NCBI GenBank assembly: GCA_022008415.1
Contig: JAIRBC010000004.1
Coordinates: 1-64,000 of the forward strand
Origin: Cerina litoralis
GTDB lineage: Bacteria > Bacteroidota > Bacteroidia > Flavobacteriales > Flavobacteriaceae
Direction: 5' to 3'
DNA length: 64,000 nt
Shown in pieces: positions 33,751-42,991 of the stretch (position 1 is its first letter; each line of letters starts with the position of its first letter). A model generated the notes under the pieces. It searched no databases. It was not told where the DNA came from and saw only the letters and a program-made list of their open reading frames with translations. The position numbers were made by a program, and so were the translations under genes.

Positions 33751-35271
33751 CTAAGCCAATATCTCCTTGATTACTTCACCCTCCACATCCGTTAAGCGAA
33801 ATGGCCTTCCTTGGAATTCGAAGGTAAATTGTTCATGGTCAAATCCCAGGACATGAAGAATCGTAGCATGGACATCGTGGACCGAAACCTGTCCGGCAAT
33901 CCCGGAAAAGCCTATATCGTCGGTTTCGCCGTGGGAAGTGCCCTTTTTTATGCCTCCGCCCGCCATCCACATGGTAAATGCGTCCCCGTGGTGGTCCCTA
34001 CCCTTAAAACTCATGGTTTTACCCTCCCGGTTTTCCTGCATGGGCGTGCGGCCAAATTCCCCTCCCCATACGATCAAGGTGTCTTCTAGCAATCCACGCT
34101 GTTTTAAATCGAGCAACAGCGCTGTTATAGGACGGTCTATTTCCCGACATTTATTTCGGAGACCCAAGTCTACCGCCGTGTCATGTCCTGTGCCGTGGCT
34201 GTCCCATCCCCAATCGAACAACTGCACGAACCGAACACCCTGTTCCACCAATTTTCTGGCCAGAAGGCAGTTGTTGGCAAATGATTCCTTCCCTGGTTCC
34301 ACCCCGTACATTTGTCTGATGTTTTCTGGTTCGTTGTTGATGTTCATTACTTCGGGTACCGCAATCTGCATCCGATACGCCATCTCGTACTGATTGATCC
34401 GTGCCAATATCTCGGGATCTGCGTATTTGGCGTATTCTTCCTTGTTTATTTTGTTTATGGCCTCGATGGTACTCTTTTTGAGATTGCGCGATATGCCATC
34501 CGGGTCTTCCAGGTACAACACGGGGTCCCCTTTGGACCTGCATTGAACCCCTTGGTAAACGGAAGGTAAAAAACCACTCCCCCAAACACTTTTTCCGGCA
34601 CTTGGGTTTTTTCCGCCCGAGGTTAATACCACAAACCCGGGTAGGTTTTGGTTTTCCGAACCTAGCCCATAGGTGACCCATGAACCTAGGCTTGGTCGGC
34701 CCAACCGTGGACCGCCGGTATGCATGAACAATTGGGCTGGTCCATGGTTAAACTGATCGGTATGCACCGCCTTTAAAAAAGAGACCTCGTCCACTACACT
34801 TTTAAAGTGCGGCATAAAATTGGAGACCCAATTCCCCGATTCTCCCGCTTGGGTAAACTTCGCCTGTGGCCCCAATAATTTTGGAGTACCTCGGATAAAG
34901 GCGAATTTTTTGCCCTCCAAGAGGGATTGTGGGCAGGCTTGACCGTCCAATTTCTGGAGTTCCGGCTTATAATCGAACATTTCCAATTGGGATGGCGATC
35001 CCGCCATATGTAAATAGATTACACTCTTGGCCCTGGGGGCAAAAGGAGGCGCCAAGGTGGCCAGCGGGTTTAGATCGCGTTCCGAAAACGCTATCTTTTT
35101 ATTCTTCTTATTCTTCTGTTGGCTGCTCAAGGGGTCGCATCCTACGAAAATGGAACCCAAGGCAAGACCGCCCATTCCTGTGGCGCATTGTTTTATAAAA
35201 TGCCTCCTGGTTTGAACCTGTATCTCCCTTTGGATCCTCTCCTCAATTAATCTATCCAAACTGTTTTTCAC
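33751..35271 (-). CDS. DUF1501 domain protein (sulfatase-like fold)
   Basis: 506 residues. The N-terminus carries a Tat-like motif RRHFIKQCATGMGGLALGS followed by IFVGCDPLSS, so export by Tat, possibly with lipidation, is likely. DUF1501 features: SVIYLHMAGSPSQLEMFDYK, HTDQFNHGPAQLFMHTG, VRFVQLFDWGWDSHGTGHD, VWGGEFGRTPMQE and FKGRDHHGDAFTMWMAGGGI. The fold is related to alkaline phosphatase/sulfatase. Encoded between the DUF2231-cytochrome gene and the PSD1 gene. Substrate unknown. Confidence 0.93.
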   Translation of the reverse strand: MKNSLDRLIEERIQREIQVQTRRHFIKQCATGMGGLALGSIFVGCDPLSSQQKNKKNKKIAFSERDLNPLATLAPPFAPRAKSVIYLHMAGSPSQLEMFDYKPELQKLDGQACPQSLLEGKKFAFIRGTPKLLGPQAKFTQAGESGNWVSNFMPHFKSVVDEVSFLKAVHTDQFNHGPAQLFMHTGGPRLGRPSLGSWVTYGLGSENQNLPGFVVLTSGGKNPSAGKSVWGSGFLPSVYQGVQCRSKGDPVLYLEDPDGISRNLKKSTIEAINKINKEEYAKYADPEILARINQYEMAYRMQIAVPEVMNINNEPENIRQMYGVEPGKESFANNCLLARKLVEQGVRFVQLFDWGWDSHGTGHDTAVDLGLRNKCREIDRPITALLLDLKQRGLLEDTLIVWGGEFGRTPMQENREGKTMSFKGRDHHGDAFTMWMAGGGIKKGTSHGETDDIGFSGIAGQVSVHDVHATILHVLGFDHEQFTFEFQGRPFRLTDVEGEVIKEILA

Positions 35272-35317
35272 ATCTTTTGAATTAATGTTTTTTGTGCTTG
35301 CTTTTCTTACTAAAACA

Positions 35318-35345
35318 TCCCCCAGGCCCTCTTCAAAGGGGGAAT
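35318..35345. repeat. GC-rich dispersed hairpin (TCCCCC...GGGGGA)
   Basis: TCCCCC and GGGGGAAT surround AGGCCCTCTTCAAA in the 161-nt gap before the DUF1501 start. The form TCCCCCnnnCCCTnTTCAAAGGGGGAAT resembles a repeat I recall from many flavobacterial genomes (not searched). On the minus strand AAGAnnn-type words (AAGAGTTAAGAAACAAGA) lie at about 35397-35416. Confidence 0.55.
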
Positions 35346-35432
35346 CCCATCAGTAAAATATTGTATTTCGTATCCCTAACTTTGTATTTTTTGTCTTGTT
35401 TCTTAACTCTTGATTATTGTGTCTTTTTCACA

Positions 35433-38165
35433 TCAAGCTTTACTTAAAAATTCATCCAAATTCATGATCGCACTGGCCACCACGGTGAAGGCGGCCAATT
35501 CAGGACTCGATTTTTCACCAAGGCCCAAAAAGTTTTGTCCTAGATTTTCTTCACTTTTAAATTCTGCCAAGGATTTGTGGTACAGTTCTTTTAGAGCTTT
35601 CAGTTTTTCTGGGTTGATTTTGGAGTAAGTAGCTTTTTCATATCCTTTAGAAATCCCGTCCCCGACTTCTAATCCTTCCATGGATTTCGCCAAATGGTAG
35701 GCGGCTTCCAAATAGACGGGATCGTTTAAGGTAACCAAGGCTTGTAAGGGGGTATTCGTTACGGTTCGCCTGACGGTGCAAACCTCCCGGCTTCCTGCGT
35801 CGAAAGTGATGAAAGAAGGGTAGGGGCTTGTTCGCTTTAAATAGGTATACACGGCCCTTCTATATTTATCATCCCCTTTGCTTTCCGTCCATTTTTCATT
35901 GCTGTAAACGGATTGCCATATCCCATCGGGCTGCGGGGGCATTACCCCGGGTCCGTACATTTTAGGGCTCAACAGCCCGGAAACGGCCAAGGCCTGATCT
36001 CGGATCTGTTCTGCGGTGAGGCGTAGTCTGGGCCCCCGTGCGTACATTTGGTTTTGTGGATCTCTTTGATAGAGTTCGGGGCTGTTTTTGGAACTTTGGC
36101 GATAGGTGCCAGACATGACGATATCCTTTACCAACGCCTTGATGCTCCAATGATCTTCGTTCATAAAGCGAAGGGCGAGCCAATCTAGCAACTCCGGATG
36201 TGTCGGAGGTTCGGACTGGGTTCCCATATCTTCGACGGTGGCGACTATGCCCCGTCCAAACAGTTGGTCCCAAACCCGGTTTACCAAGGTCCGTGCGGTA
36301 AGGGGATTTTCCTTGCTAACGATCCATTGGGATAGGCCATATCTGTTTTTTGGCCATTTGGAATCCCATGAATTGAGTACAGGAGGGGTACTGGGTTGTA
36401 CGGTGTCGCCTTTTGCCAACCAATTGCCACGTTCAAAGACTTGGGTGGTACGTGCCATATAATCCTTGTTTTCCACCATAATCGGAAGTTGGGGTGTAGG
36501 GGTGTTCAAGAGATCCAAAAATGCGGTGTTTATCGTTTCGTACCCCCTTTGATCGCTTCCTGGCATATCCTCCAAAAAAGCTATCCACGTAATAAAACTT
36601 GTGGAAGTTTGCTTTGGAATACGGTCATTGTTGGCCTCGAAGTAGAGATCTATGGTGCCGTCAATTTTTTTGAAAGGAATTTTTCGAATGGTCGTTTTTG
36701 TCTTGTCGATAGTGAATTCGGCCAATATTTCTCCGTTGGCATTATTTTTACGGATCGTCATTTTGGTGCCATCGATATTTGCCCTATAGTTCATGTACAT
36801 AAATCCCGCCCCTTGGGTGTTCACATTCTTTAAGGTACACGAACCATCGTCCCAAAGAGCCAGCCATTTAGTGTCCGCGAGTTCCCCATTTACGAACTCC
36901 GTACAATTATGGGCCTGGTATTTGGGTTCCATAAAAGTCATAAAATCCGTGTACTTTCTCGCTAATTCCTCTGAACCATGGTCGAGCAACCAACGATTTA
37001 CCGAATTAGCCTTTTCTTGTTGCTCCTTATTGTAAAATCGTAGGTTTGGATCTTCGCTCGGAGTGTCCTCGTCCCTGGAATTGTTGAAGAAGGACATTAA
37101 TTTGTAGTAGTCGTCGTGCCTAAAGGGGTCATAGGGATGGCTGTGGCATTGTACGCAGCCCATGGTGGTACTTTCCCAAACCTCAAACGTGGTATTGGTG
37201 CGGTCGATGACCGTGGCAACCCTAAACTCCTCATCCTCGGTACCACCTTCGTCGTTATTCATAGTGTTTCTATGAAATGCGGTGGCGATCAATTGGTCGG
37301 CCGATGGATCTGGCAACAGGTCTCCCGCCAATTGCTCTACGGTAAACTGGTCGTAGGGCATATCCTGGTTGAACGCTTTGATCACCCAATCGCGATATTG
37401 CCACATGGTACGGCCCTGATCTTTTTCGTACCCTTTGGTATCCGCATATCGGGCAAGGTCTAACCACCAGCTCGTCCATTTTTCGCCATAGGCCGGACTG
37501 GCCAAAAGCGTATCCACCATATTTTCGTAAGACATTTGACCCTTGGTAAAGGCGTCAAAAATGTTTTGGTCGGGGGGCAATCCGGTAAGGTCAAAGGCCA
37601 GTCTTCGGGCAATAACGTTCAACTCGGCTGGAGGACTGGGGTGCAATTCTTCGCTTTCCAGTCGGGCAAGGATAAAATGGTCGATATTGTTCTGGACGAA
37701 AGCGGAAGTTTCATCGACCGAAAACCCGGCCTTTGAAGCTACTGATGGTACCGCCACCTTATCGGGCAGGGTATAGGCCCAATGTCCCCCCCATTCGGCG
37801 CCTTCGTTGATCCATTGGGTCAGCAGATCAATTTCTTCCTTGGATAGTTTTGGCTTTTCGTAGGGCATCCGAAGTTCGGGATCCTCTTCCTTGATGCGCA
37901 CTATCAACTCACTGTTGGTAGCATCACCGGGAATAATAGCTGGTTTTCCCGATTTGTTTTCGGCCAGGGCATCCTCTCGGAACAAAAGGCTAAATCCGCT
38001 GTTTTGCTTTACCCCTCCATGGCAAGTGATACACTTACTATTGAGTATGGGTTTTATCTGGGTGCTAAAATCTACCTTTTTATGGGATTGCAGCGAGTTC
38101 CACAAAACTGCGATTAAAGCAATTGCGGAAACAGAGATAACTCCTGCAAAAATCTTCTTTTTCAT
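35433..38165 (-). CDS. PSD1-type protein: planctomycete cytochrome c + DUF1549 + DUF1553
   Basis: 910 residues. A signal-anchor (KKIFAGVISVSAIALIAVLW) precedes a PSCyt1 cytochrome domain with CITCH at residues 45-49 and MPYEKPKLSKEEIDLLTQWI. DUF1549 follows (IARRLAFDLTGLPPDQNIFD, WWLDLARYADTKGYEKDQG) with a second haem-like motif MGCVQCHSHPYDPF near 337. A beta-rich insertion (about 430-560) could bind carbohydrate. DUF1553 ends the protein (TLVNRVWDQLFGRGIVATVE, RQSSKNSPELYQRDP). Full length for the family. These proteins are abundant in Planctomycetes and marine Bacteroidota and are suspected to act in polymer degradation; the reaction is unknown. Confidence 0.92.
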   Translation of the reverse strand: MKKKIFAGVISVSAIALIAVLWNSLQSHKKVDFSTQIKPILNSKCITCHGGVKQNSGFSLLFREDALAENKSGKPAIIPGDATNSELIVRIKEEDPELRMPYEKPKLSKEEIDLLTQWINEGAEWGGHWAYTLPDKVAVPSVASKAGFSVDETSAFVQNNIDHFILARLESEELHPSPPAELNVIARRLAFDLTGLPPDQNIFDAFTKGQMSYENMVDTLLASPAYGEKWTSWWLDLARYADTKGYEKDQGRTMWQYRDWVIKAFNQDMPYDQFTVEQLAGDLLPDPSADQLIATAFHRNTMNNDEGGTEDEEFRVATVIDRTNTTFEVWESTTMGCVQCHSHPYDPFRHDDYYKLMSFFNNSRDEDTPSEDPNLRFYNKEQQEKANSVNRWLLDHGSEELARKYTDFMTFMEPKYQAHNCTEFVNGELADTKWLALWDDGSCTLKNVNTQGAGFMYMNYRANIDGTKMTIRKNNANGEILAEFTIDKTKTTIRKIPFKKIDGTIDLYFEANNDRIPKQTSTSFITWIAFLEDMPGSDQRGYETINTAFLDLLNTPTPQLPIMVENKDYMARTTQVFERGNWLAKGDTVQPSTPPVLNSWDSKWPKNRYGLSQWIVSKENPLTARTLVNRVWDQLFGRGIVATVEDMGTQSEPPTHPELLDWLALRFMNEDHWSIKALVKDIVMSGTYRQSSKNSPELYQRDPQNQMYARGPRLRLTAEQIRDQALAVSGLLSPKMYGPGVMPPQPDGIWQSVYSNEKWTESKGDDKYRRAVYTYLKRTSPYPSFITFDAGSREVCTVRRTVTNTPLQALVTLNDPVYLEAAYHLAKSMEGLEVGDGISKGYEKATYSKINPEKLKALKELYHKSLAEFKSEENLGQNFLGLGEKSSPELAAFTVVASAIMNLDEFLSKA

Positions 38166-38240
38166 TTATGATCATTGACCTATGGAAGGGATCATAAATA
38201 TAGCAATATTTTTTTGAGATAAGTAAACGGAGGGTTGGTT

Positions 38241-39935
38241 TCAGACTTTCAACTTAACCGTTTTTTGCCCACCATTTACAATCACCTTAAGTAAATCGTG
38301 GTGAGCCAGCGTTTTTATAGACTTGTCCCATTTTTTGCCGCTTAGGGCAGCAAGGGATTTAAGCTGGTCCAACGCCATATCGTTGTTGTTGGCTTTTAGC
38401 AATTCCAATATCATTTTTTCCTCCTCGGTAACATCCATTTGTTTTTTCTCCGGTCTCATTTGGGGGAAGAAAAGTACTTCTTGGATAGAGGCGTTGTTGG
38501 TCATAAGCATTACCAGGCGATCTATACCAATACCGATACCGCTGGTCGGTGGCATTCCATACTCCAAGGCACGGAGAAAATCCTGATCGATAAACATGGC
38601 CTCGTCGTCTCCTTTTTCCGATAGTTTTAATTGGTCCTCAAAGCGCTCCCGCTGATCTATGGGGTCGTTGAGCTCTGAGTAGGCATTGGCCAGTTCCTTG
38701 CCATTTACCATTAGTTCAAAACGCTCTGTAAGGGCAGGATTACTTCGGTGTTCCTTGGTCAGGGGACTCATTTCCTTGGGGTAATCAATGATAAAGGTGG
38801 GCTGCACGTAATGTCGTTCACATTTTTCCCCAAAAATTTCGTCGATCAATTTGCCTACTCCCATGGTGTCGTCTACCTCCATATTTAGCTTTTTGGCCAC
38901 TTTACGCAGTTCTTCAACGCCCATGCCGGTAACGTCATATCCAGTATGTGTTTTTATCGCCTCCAATATAGGCACTCTGGGATAAGGGGCCTTAAATTCT
39001 ATTTCATTTTTACCTACCGGCAGTTTGGTAGTTCCGTTGACGTCCATGGCCACTTTTTCCAGCAATTGTTCGGTGGTTTCCATCATCCAAATGTAGTCCT
39101 TGTACGCTACATAAAGTTCCATGACGGTAAACTCCGGATTGTGGGTGCGGTCCATACCCTCGTTCCTAAAATCCTTGGCAAACTCATAGACCCCGTCAAA
39201 ACCACCTACAATGAGTCTTTTTAGATATAATTCGTTGGCGATGCGTAGATACAGGGGCATGTTCAATGCATTGTGGTGCGTTTTAAAAGGACGGGCTGCA
39301 GCTCCGCCTGGGATAGGTTGCAGGATGGGGGTCTCTACCTCCAGATAACCCCGCTCGTTAAAGAACTGACGGATGCTGTTGGTAACCTTGGTCCGTTTAA
39401 TAAAGTTTTGCTTAACGCTTGGGTTTACGACCAGGTCTACATACCGTTGTCGGTAACGCAACTCCGGATCGTTGAATTCATCGAAAACGTTCCCCTCGGC
39501 ATCTTTTTTTGGCAAGGGCAAGGGGCGGAGCGACTTGCTCAACAGGGTAAAGTCCTTTACAAGGATGGTTTTTTCTCCCATTTGGGTGGTGAAGAGCTCC
39601 CCTTTAATCCCGATGATATCCCCGATATCGAGCAATTTTTTATAGACATCGTTGTATAGCGTTTTGTCTTCCCCGGGACAGATTTCGTCCCTGTTAAAAT
39701 AGACTTGGATTCTGCCTTCGCTGTCCTGGATATCCGCGAACGAAGCCCTGCCTTGAATCCTGCGCGACATCAATCGACCGGAAACCACCACTTTCTTTCC
39801 TTCTTGGAACTGTTCCTTGCAGTATTTGGAAGTGGCATTTACGGGGTAAAGTGCGGCCGGGTATGGGTCTATCCCCATTTCCCTTAGTTTGCCCAATTTT
39901 TCCCTTCTGATCGTTTCTTGTTCCGAAAGTTGCAT
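38241..39935 (-). CDS. lysS: lysyl-tRNA synthetase, class II
   Basis: 564 residues. An OB-fold anticodon domain ([20 protein letters not shown]) precedes the class II core: motif 1 [16 protein letters not shown], motif 2 [18 protein letters not shown] and motif 3 [18 protein letters not shown]. An extra C-terminal segment of about 65 residues ([20 protein letters not shown] through KTVKLKV) looks like a winged helix and is usual for Bacteroidota LysRS. A -7-like TATATTTG lies just upstream. Confidence 0.96.
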   Translation of the reverse strand: MQLSEQETIRREKLGKLREMGIDPYPAALYPVNATSKYCKEQFQEGKKVVVSGRLMSRRIQGRASFADIQDSEGRIQVYFNRDEICPGEDKTLYNDVYKKLLDIGDIIGIKGELFTTQMGEKTILVKDFTLLSKSLRPLPLPKKDAEGNVFDEFNDPELRYRQRYVDLVVNPSVKQNFIKRTKVTNSIRQFFNERGYLEVETPILQPIPGGAAARPFKTHHNALNMPLYLRIANELYLKRLIVGGFDGVYEFAKDFRNEGMDRTHNPEFTVMELYVAYKDYIWMMETTEQLLEKVAMDVNGTTKLPVGKNEIEFKAPYPRVPILEAIKTHTGYDVTGMGVEELRKVAKKLNMEVDDTMGVGKLIDEIFGEKCERHYVQPTFIIDYPKEMSPLTKEHRSNPALTERFELMVNGKELANAYSELNDPIDQRERFEDQLKLSEKGDDEAMFIDQDFLRALEYGMPPTSGIGIGIDRLVMLMTNNASIQEVLFFPQMRPEKKQMDVTEEEKMILELLKANNNDMALDQLKSLAALSGKKWDKSIKTLAHHDLLKVIVNGGQKTVKLKV

Positions 39936-39954
39936 AACCTCTGATTTTAGGGTG

Positions 39955-39962
39955 CAAATATA
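39955..39962 (-). promoter_or_regulatory. candidate -7 element TATATTTG for lysS
   Basis: Minus-strand TATATTTG lies 19 nt before the lysS start at 39935. The -33 position holds only a weak match, so the site is tentative. Confidence 0.45.
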
Positions 39963-39973
39963 GTTAGTCTTGA

Positions 39974-40747
39974 CTAATTTAGCACTCTTGGAACGACAAT
40001 TGGAAGCATGCGTTCCACAAACAATTTATAGGCTTTGCCAGAAGGGTGGAGGTCGTCATTTGCCACAAGGTCCGGATCTTCAAGTCCCCCACGTGTAATA
40101 TCGGTAATATCAATGAAAGTAATACCCATTTTGTTCGCTGCGCTCCTAGCGAATTTGTTGTAGTTGTCCAGTTCCCGTGAAATACTTTGGGGATTAGCTC
40201 CCTGGCCAAAAGGGGTATAGGAATAATCGGGGATTGAAAGGACCACGACACCTGCAGTTTTCCCTCCTGCCATTTTAAGCGCAAATTTCAACAATTTTGG
40301 AAATTCGGACTTATATTTTGAAAAAGGGAGGCCTTGATACTGGTTGTTGACCCCGATCAATAAACTAACCAATTGGTAAGGCGGATTTGTAGGGGTTTGA
40401 TCGATGGCATTGAGTAGGTTTGCGGTTGTCCATCCGTTATGTGCAATTATTTTAGAGTCGATCGTTACGTGACCTTTATTAAAAAGTGCCGTGGCCAATT
40501 GCGAGGGAAAATTTTCCTTGGCGGCAACACTGGTCCCCACCGTGTAGCTGTCTCCCAAGGCAAGATAACGTATACTGTCCCTTTGGTCCGTACCCGTCTG
40601 ATTTTCCGGATTATCTCGTTGTTTAGGATTATTCGAAAAGTTAGGTTGGTGGGTGTTAGGGGGGTCGAAATTTGCACTACAGGCCAAAAGAAATAAGGCT
40701 ATCAGCACTAGTGGGACGAGTTCGTAAATGTGGTTGTTCTTATTCAT
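39974..40747 (-). CDS. SGNH/GDSL hydrolase lipoprotein
   Basis: 257 residues from the ATG at 40747 ([19 protein letters not shown]); a lipobox LLACSANF follows. The SGNH esterase blocks are visible: block [16 protein letters not shown] with the nucleophile Ser, [12 protein letters not shown] (block III Gly/Asn) and the C-terminal [12 protein letters not shown] with Asp and His. Probably a periplasmic esterase or lipase with unknown substrate. The longer frame to 40807 is less likely since the chosen start gives a proper lipoprotein signal. Confidence 0.87.
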   Translation of the reverse strand: MNKNNHIYELVPLVLIALFLLACSANFDPPNTHQPNFSNNPKQRDNPENQTGTDQRDSIRYLALGDSYTVGTSVAAKENFPSQLATALFNKGHVTIDSKIIAHNGWTTANLLNAIDQTPTNPPYQLVSLLIGVNNQYQGLPFSKYKSEFPKLLKFALKMAGGKTAGVVVLSIPDYSYTPFGQGANPQSISRELDNYNKFARSAANKMGITFIDITDITRGGLEDPDLVANDDLHPSGKAYKLFVERMLPIVVPRVLN

Positions 40748-40948
40748 GTCTAGAAATATACGAGGTATTATTATATTTGGTTTTATTTTGATGACTAAAT
40801 ATTTCAAAGGGTTCTGTCGGATTGAATTCTTGGCGCAATCCTGAAATATTTTTCCCCTTGTTTATGTGTAACAATTTTTTGAAAAGGGCGTCTTATCAAT
40901 GGGAAGTGATTTAGACTTCCCCATCAATCAAAAAAAAATAAATTTAAA

Positions 40949-41104
40949 ATGGGCTGTCTAAGAGTCTTACTGGCCATAATCTTTCCGCCCCTGGCCGTTA
41001 TAGGAAAGGGTTGTGGATCTTTTATCATCGTTTTTCTGCTGACGCTATGCGGATGGGTCCCTGGTGTTATAGCCGCATTGATAATTTTGAACAATCCCAA
41101 TTAA
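40949..41104 (+). CDS. YqaE/Pmp3 family mini membrane protein
   Basis: 51 residues, shorter than most ORF cutoffs: MGCLRVLLAIIFPPLAVIGK, then GCGSFIIVFLLTLCGWVPGV and IAALIILNNPN. The FPPLAV loop and the WVPGVIAALIIL end are the Pmp3/YqaE hallmarks, with two membrane helices. Family members are small proteolipids linked to membrane potential or stress tolerance. The start follows an A-rich leader (AAATTTAAA). Just 62 nt before lipB on the same strand. Confidence 0.9.
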   Translation: MGCLRVLLAIIFPPLAVIGKGCGSFIIVFLLTLCGWVPGVIAALIILNNPN

Positions 41105-41133
41105 TATTACCTTACTCCCCTTCAAAGCGGAAA

Positions 41134-41161
41134 TTTGTACTAGGACAATTTTATACCTTTG
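41134..41161 (+). promoter_or_regulatory. candidate lipB promoter, near-leaderless
   Basis: TTTG (41134-41137) and TACCTTTG (41154-41161) match the two Bacteroidota elements with a 16-nt spacer, slightly short. The -7 element ends 5 nt before the ATG at 41167, so the mRNA would have almost no leader. Confidence 0.45.
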
Positions 41162-41166
41162 TCGCC

Positions 41167-41883
41167 ATGAACAAGGCTGTAGCAATAAAGGACTTAGGTC
41201 TAAAAGATTACAAGGAAACCTGGGACTATCAGGAGTCTATTTTCCGGGAGGTAGTAAATATCAAGATAAATAACAGGAAGACGGAAACCTTTTTGGAGAC
41301 TCCCAACCATTTTTTATTTGTGGAGCACCCCCACGTCTACACCTTGGGCAAAAGCGGGAAAATGGACCATCTATTGGTGAATGAAGCCCAACTGGCTGCC
41401 AAAGGGGCCAAGTTTTACAAGACCAATCGGGGAGGGGACATCACGTACCACGGTCCGGGTCAGATTGTGGGCTATCCTATTCTGGATCTCGACAATTTTT
41501 TTACCGATATCCATAAATACCTTCGGCTTTTGGAGGAAATGGTCATTTTAACCCTGGCCGATTATGGTTTAAAAGGGCAACGTTCTAAAGGAGAGACCGG
41601 GGTTTGGCTAGATGTGGGCACCCCTTTTGCCCGTAAAATCTGTGCTATGGGCGTTCGGGCCAGCCGTTGGGTTACCATGCACGGGTTTGCCCTTAACGTC
41701 AACGTTGATCTTGGATATTTTGACATGATGATTCCCTGTGGGATCAAGGACAAAGCGGTAACTTCCTTAAACTTGGAATTGGGTAAAAAAGAAGTGCCTA
41801 TGGCAGAGGTCAAAGCAAGCTTATTGAAGCATTTCGCTCAACTTTTTGATGCGGATGTCCATACGGACGAAATTCAACCCTAA
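41167..41883 (+). CDS. lipB: octanoyl-[acyl-carrier-protein]:protein octanoyltransferase
   Basis: 238 residues from the ATG at 41167 (MNKAVAIKDLGLKDYKETWD). Transfers octanoyl from ACP to lipoyl domains, the first step of lipoate biosynthesis. Signature RGGDITYHGPGQIVGYPILD, then KICAMGVRASRWVTMHGFAL and IPCGIKDKAVTSL with the catalytic Cys. The frame is open for 52 more codons upstream, but that stretch overlaps the YqaE gene in another frame and is not conserved. Confidence 0.96.
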   Translation: MNKAVAIKDLGLKDYKETWDYQESIFREVVNIKINNRKTETFLETPNHFLFVEHPHVYTLGKSGKMDHLLVNEAQLAAKGAKFYKTNRGGDITYHGPGQIVGYPILDLDNFFTDIHKYLRLLEEMVILTLADYGLKGQRSKGETGVWLDVGTPFARKICAMGVRASRWVTMHGFALNVNVDLGYFDMMIPCGIKDKAVTSLNLELGKKEVPMAEVKASLLKHFAQLFDADVHTDEIQP

Positions 41884-41902
41884 TCTCCGAATAAACCTCA
41901 AC

Positions 41903-42595
41903 CTATTTACTAAATTTGGTAAGCACACTACTGCTGGAGACTTTCCCCTTTTTGTTGTAATTTTCTTGCTTTACCATACCTACGCCTTTGGCGAGCCATT
42001 GTTTGGCGTGCGTCGTCTGGTTTATGCCGGCTGCTTTTACTGCGGAGTCATAGGTAATCACGTAGCAATCGAAGGACCCGGCCGGGGTAGTGATATTTTC
42101 CGTTCCTTCCACTTTTCTATTTTGAATCGTCGTGTCCACGTTCATGTTAATTCCACCCATGCTTATCTGTATTTGCAAGGAGGCATCGGGTAGGGATTGT
42201 CCCGCTGACAAATTGTTCGGAAATTCCAAATTAGTGCCGCTCATTTTTACGTCCATGTCCTTGTATTGTTCAAAAATCTGAGGATTTACCATCGATTTAA
42301 AATCCATAGAAATCAATTCACCATCACAACTAACGTCAAAGGTAGTGTCAGCAATGGACTTGCCGTCCTCATCCTTAATTGTGGAAGCCACGGTTGCAAT
42401 TTCCTTGCCATCGGATTGGGAGACCTTGGTGACCACATAATCCACGATCGCGGCTGGTTTACCTTTGGCGTCATAAGAAGTCATTTGGAAGGTAGAACCC
42501 ATTGTAAAAGGATAAAACGTGTTGCAATCCTTTTGAGCTATAGCGGTATATTGGGATAGAAGTAAAGCAAAAAAGAGAATTCCTAAATTTTTCAT
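41903..42595 (-). CDS. TapB/DUF3108-like secreted protein
   Basis: 230 residues with a signal peptide ending QYTAIAQK. The mature part reads as a single beta-rich domain: CNTFYPFTMGSTFQMTSYDA, KGKPAAIVDYVVTKV, ISMDFKSMVN, AGSFDCYVITYDSAVKAAGI and WLAKGVGMVKQENYNKKGKV. The last two blocks resemble the DUF3108/TapB fold found in type VI and periplasmic proteins. Convergent with lipB (19-nt gap). Function unknown. Confidence 0.7.
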   Translation of the reverse strand: MKNLGILFFALLLSQYTAIAQKDCNTFYPFTMGSTFQMTSYDAKGKPAAIVDYVVTKVSQSDGKEIATVASTIKDEDGKSIADTTFDVSCDGELISMDFKSMVNPQIFEQYKDMDVKMSGTNLEFPNNLSAGQSLPDASLQIQISMGGINMNVDTTIQNRKVEGTENITTPAGSFDCYVITYDSAVKAAGINQTTHAKQWLAKGVGMVKQENYNKKGKVSSSSVLTKFSK

Positions 42596-42991
42596 ACGTT
42601 TAAATTTTTGTAATTATTTGACCATAAATTAATTGAGAAGCTGAGAACGTGTGCAACCGCAACGCTCCCGCAATAACCCCAAAGTTTCGGTGTTAAAATT
42701 TATTAATGCTCGTTTCATAGATCATAAATCTATCAATTTTAATGTTTGATCGAGTTGACCGCTAAAGCTATTGAAAAAGTAGTTCACGGTACTTAAAAGT
42801 TGTGCCAATGGGCCGATTCTATGTACAATTAGTATTAAAACCTATATAGACGGATACTGGTGGCGCCTATGTCTGGACTAGAAAATTCGAGAACAGGGCT
42901 TGCGAATTTCGGAAAATCATGAAGCCTACCGAAATAAAACATCTGTTTTCAAAAAGAGCATAACGCGGTTATCGGATCCTATGGTCGGACG
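42596..42991. other. 396-nt intergenic region, no gene seen
   Basis: It holds an AT-rich leader of the TapB-like gene (right after 42595) and a copy of the TATAGACGGATA word at 42845-42856. The short plus-strand frame from 42900 overlaps the 818-residue gene and lacks coding features. Confidence 0.7.
42845..42856. repeat. third TATAGACGGATA copy
   Basis: Like the other two copies it lies downstream of a minus-strand gene, here about 135 nt past the stop of the 818-residue lipoprotein gene. A GGCGCC palindrome follows at 42863-42868. Confidence 0.5.

Noticed and set aside
35272-35432. Small ORF in the gap before DUF1501
   Set aside because: No frame of useful length; the gap is explained by the GC-rich hairpin and AAGA-type words.
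41011-41166. 52-codon N-terminal extension of lipB
   Set aside because: It overlaps the YqaE gene in another frame; LipB homology starts at MNKAVAIKDLG and a -7 element sits inside the extension.
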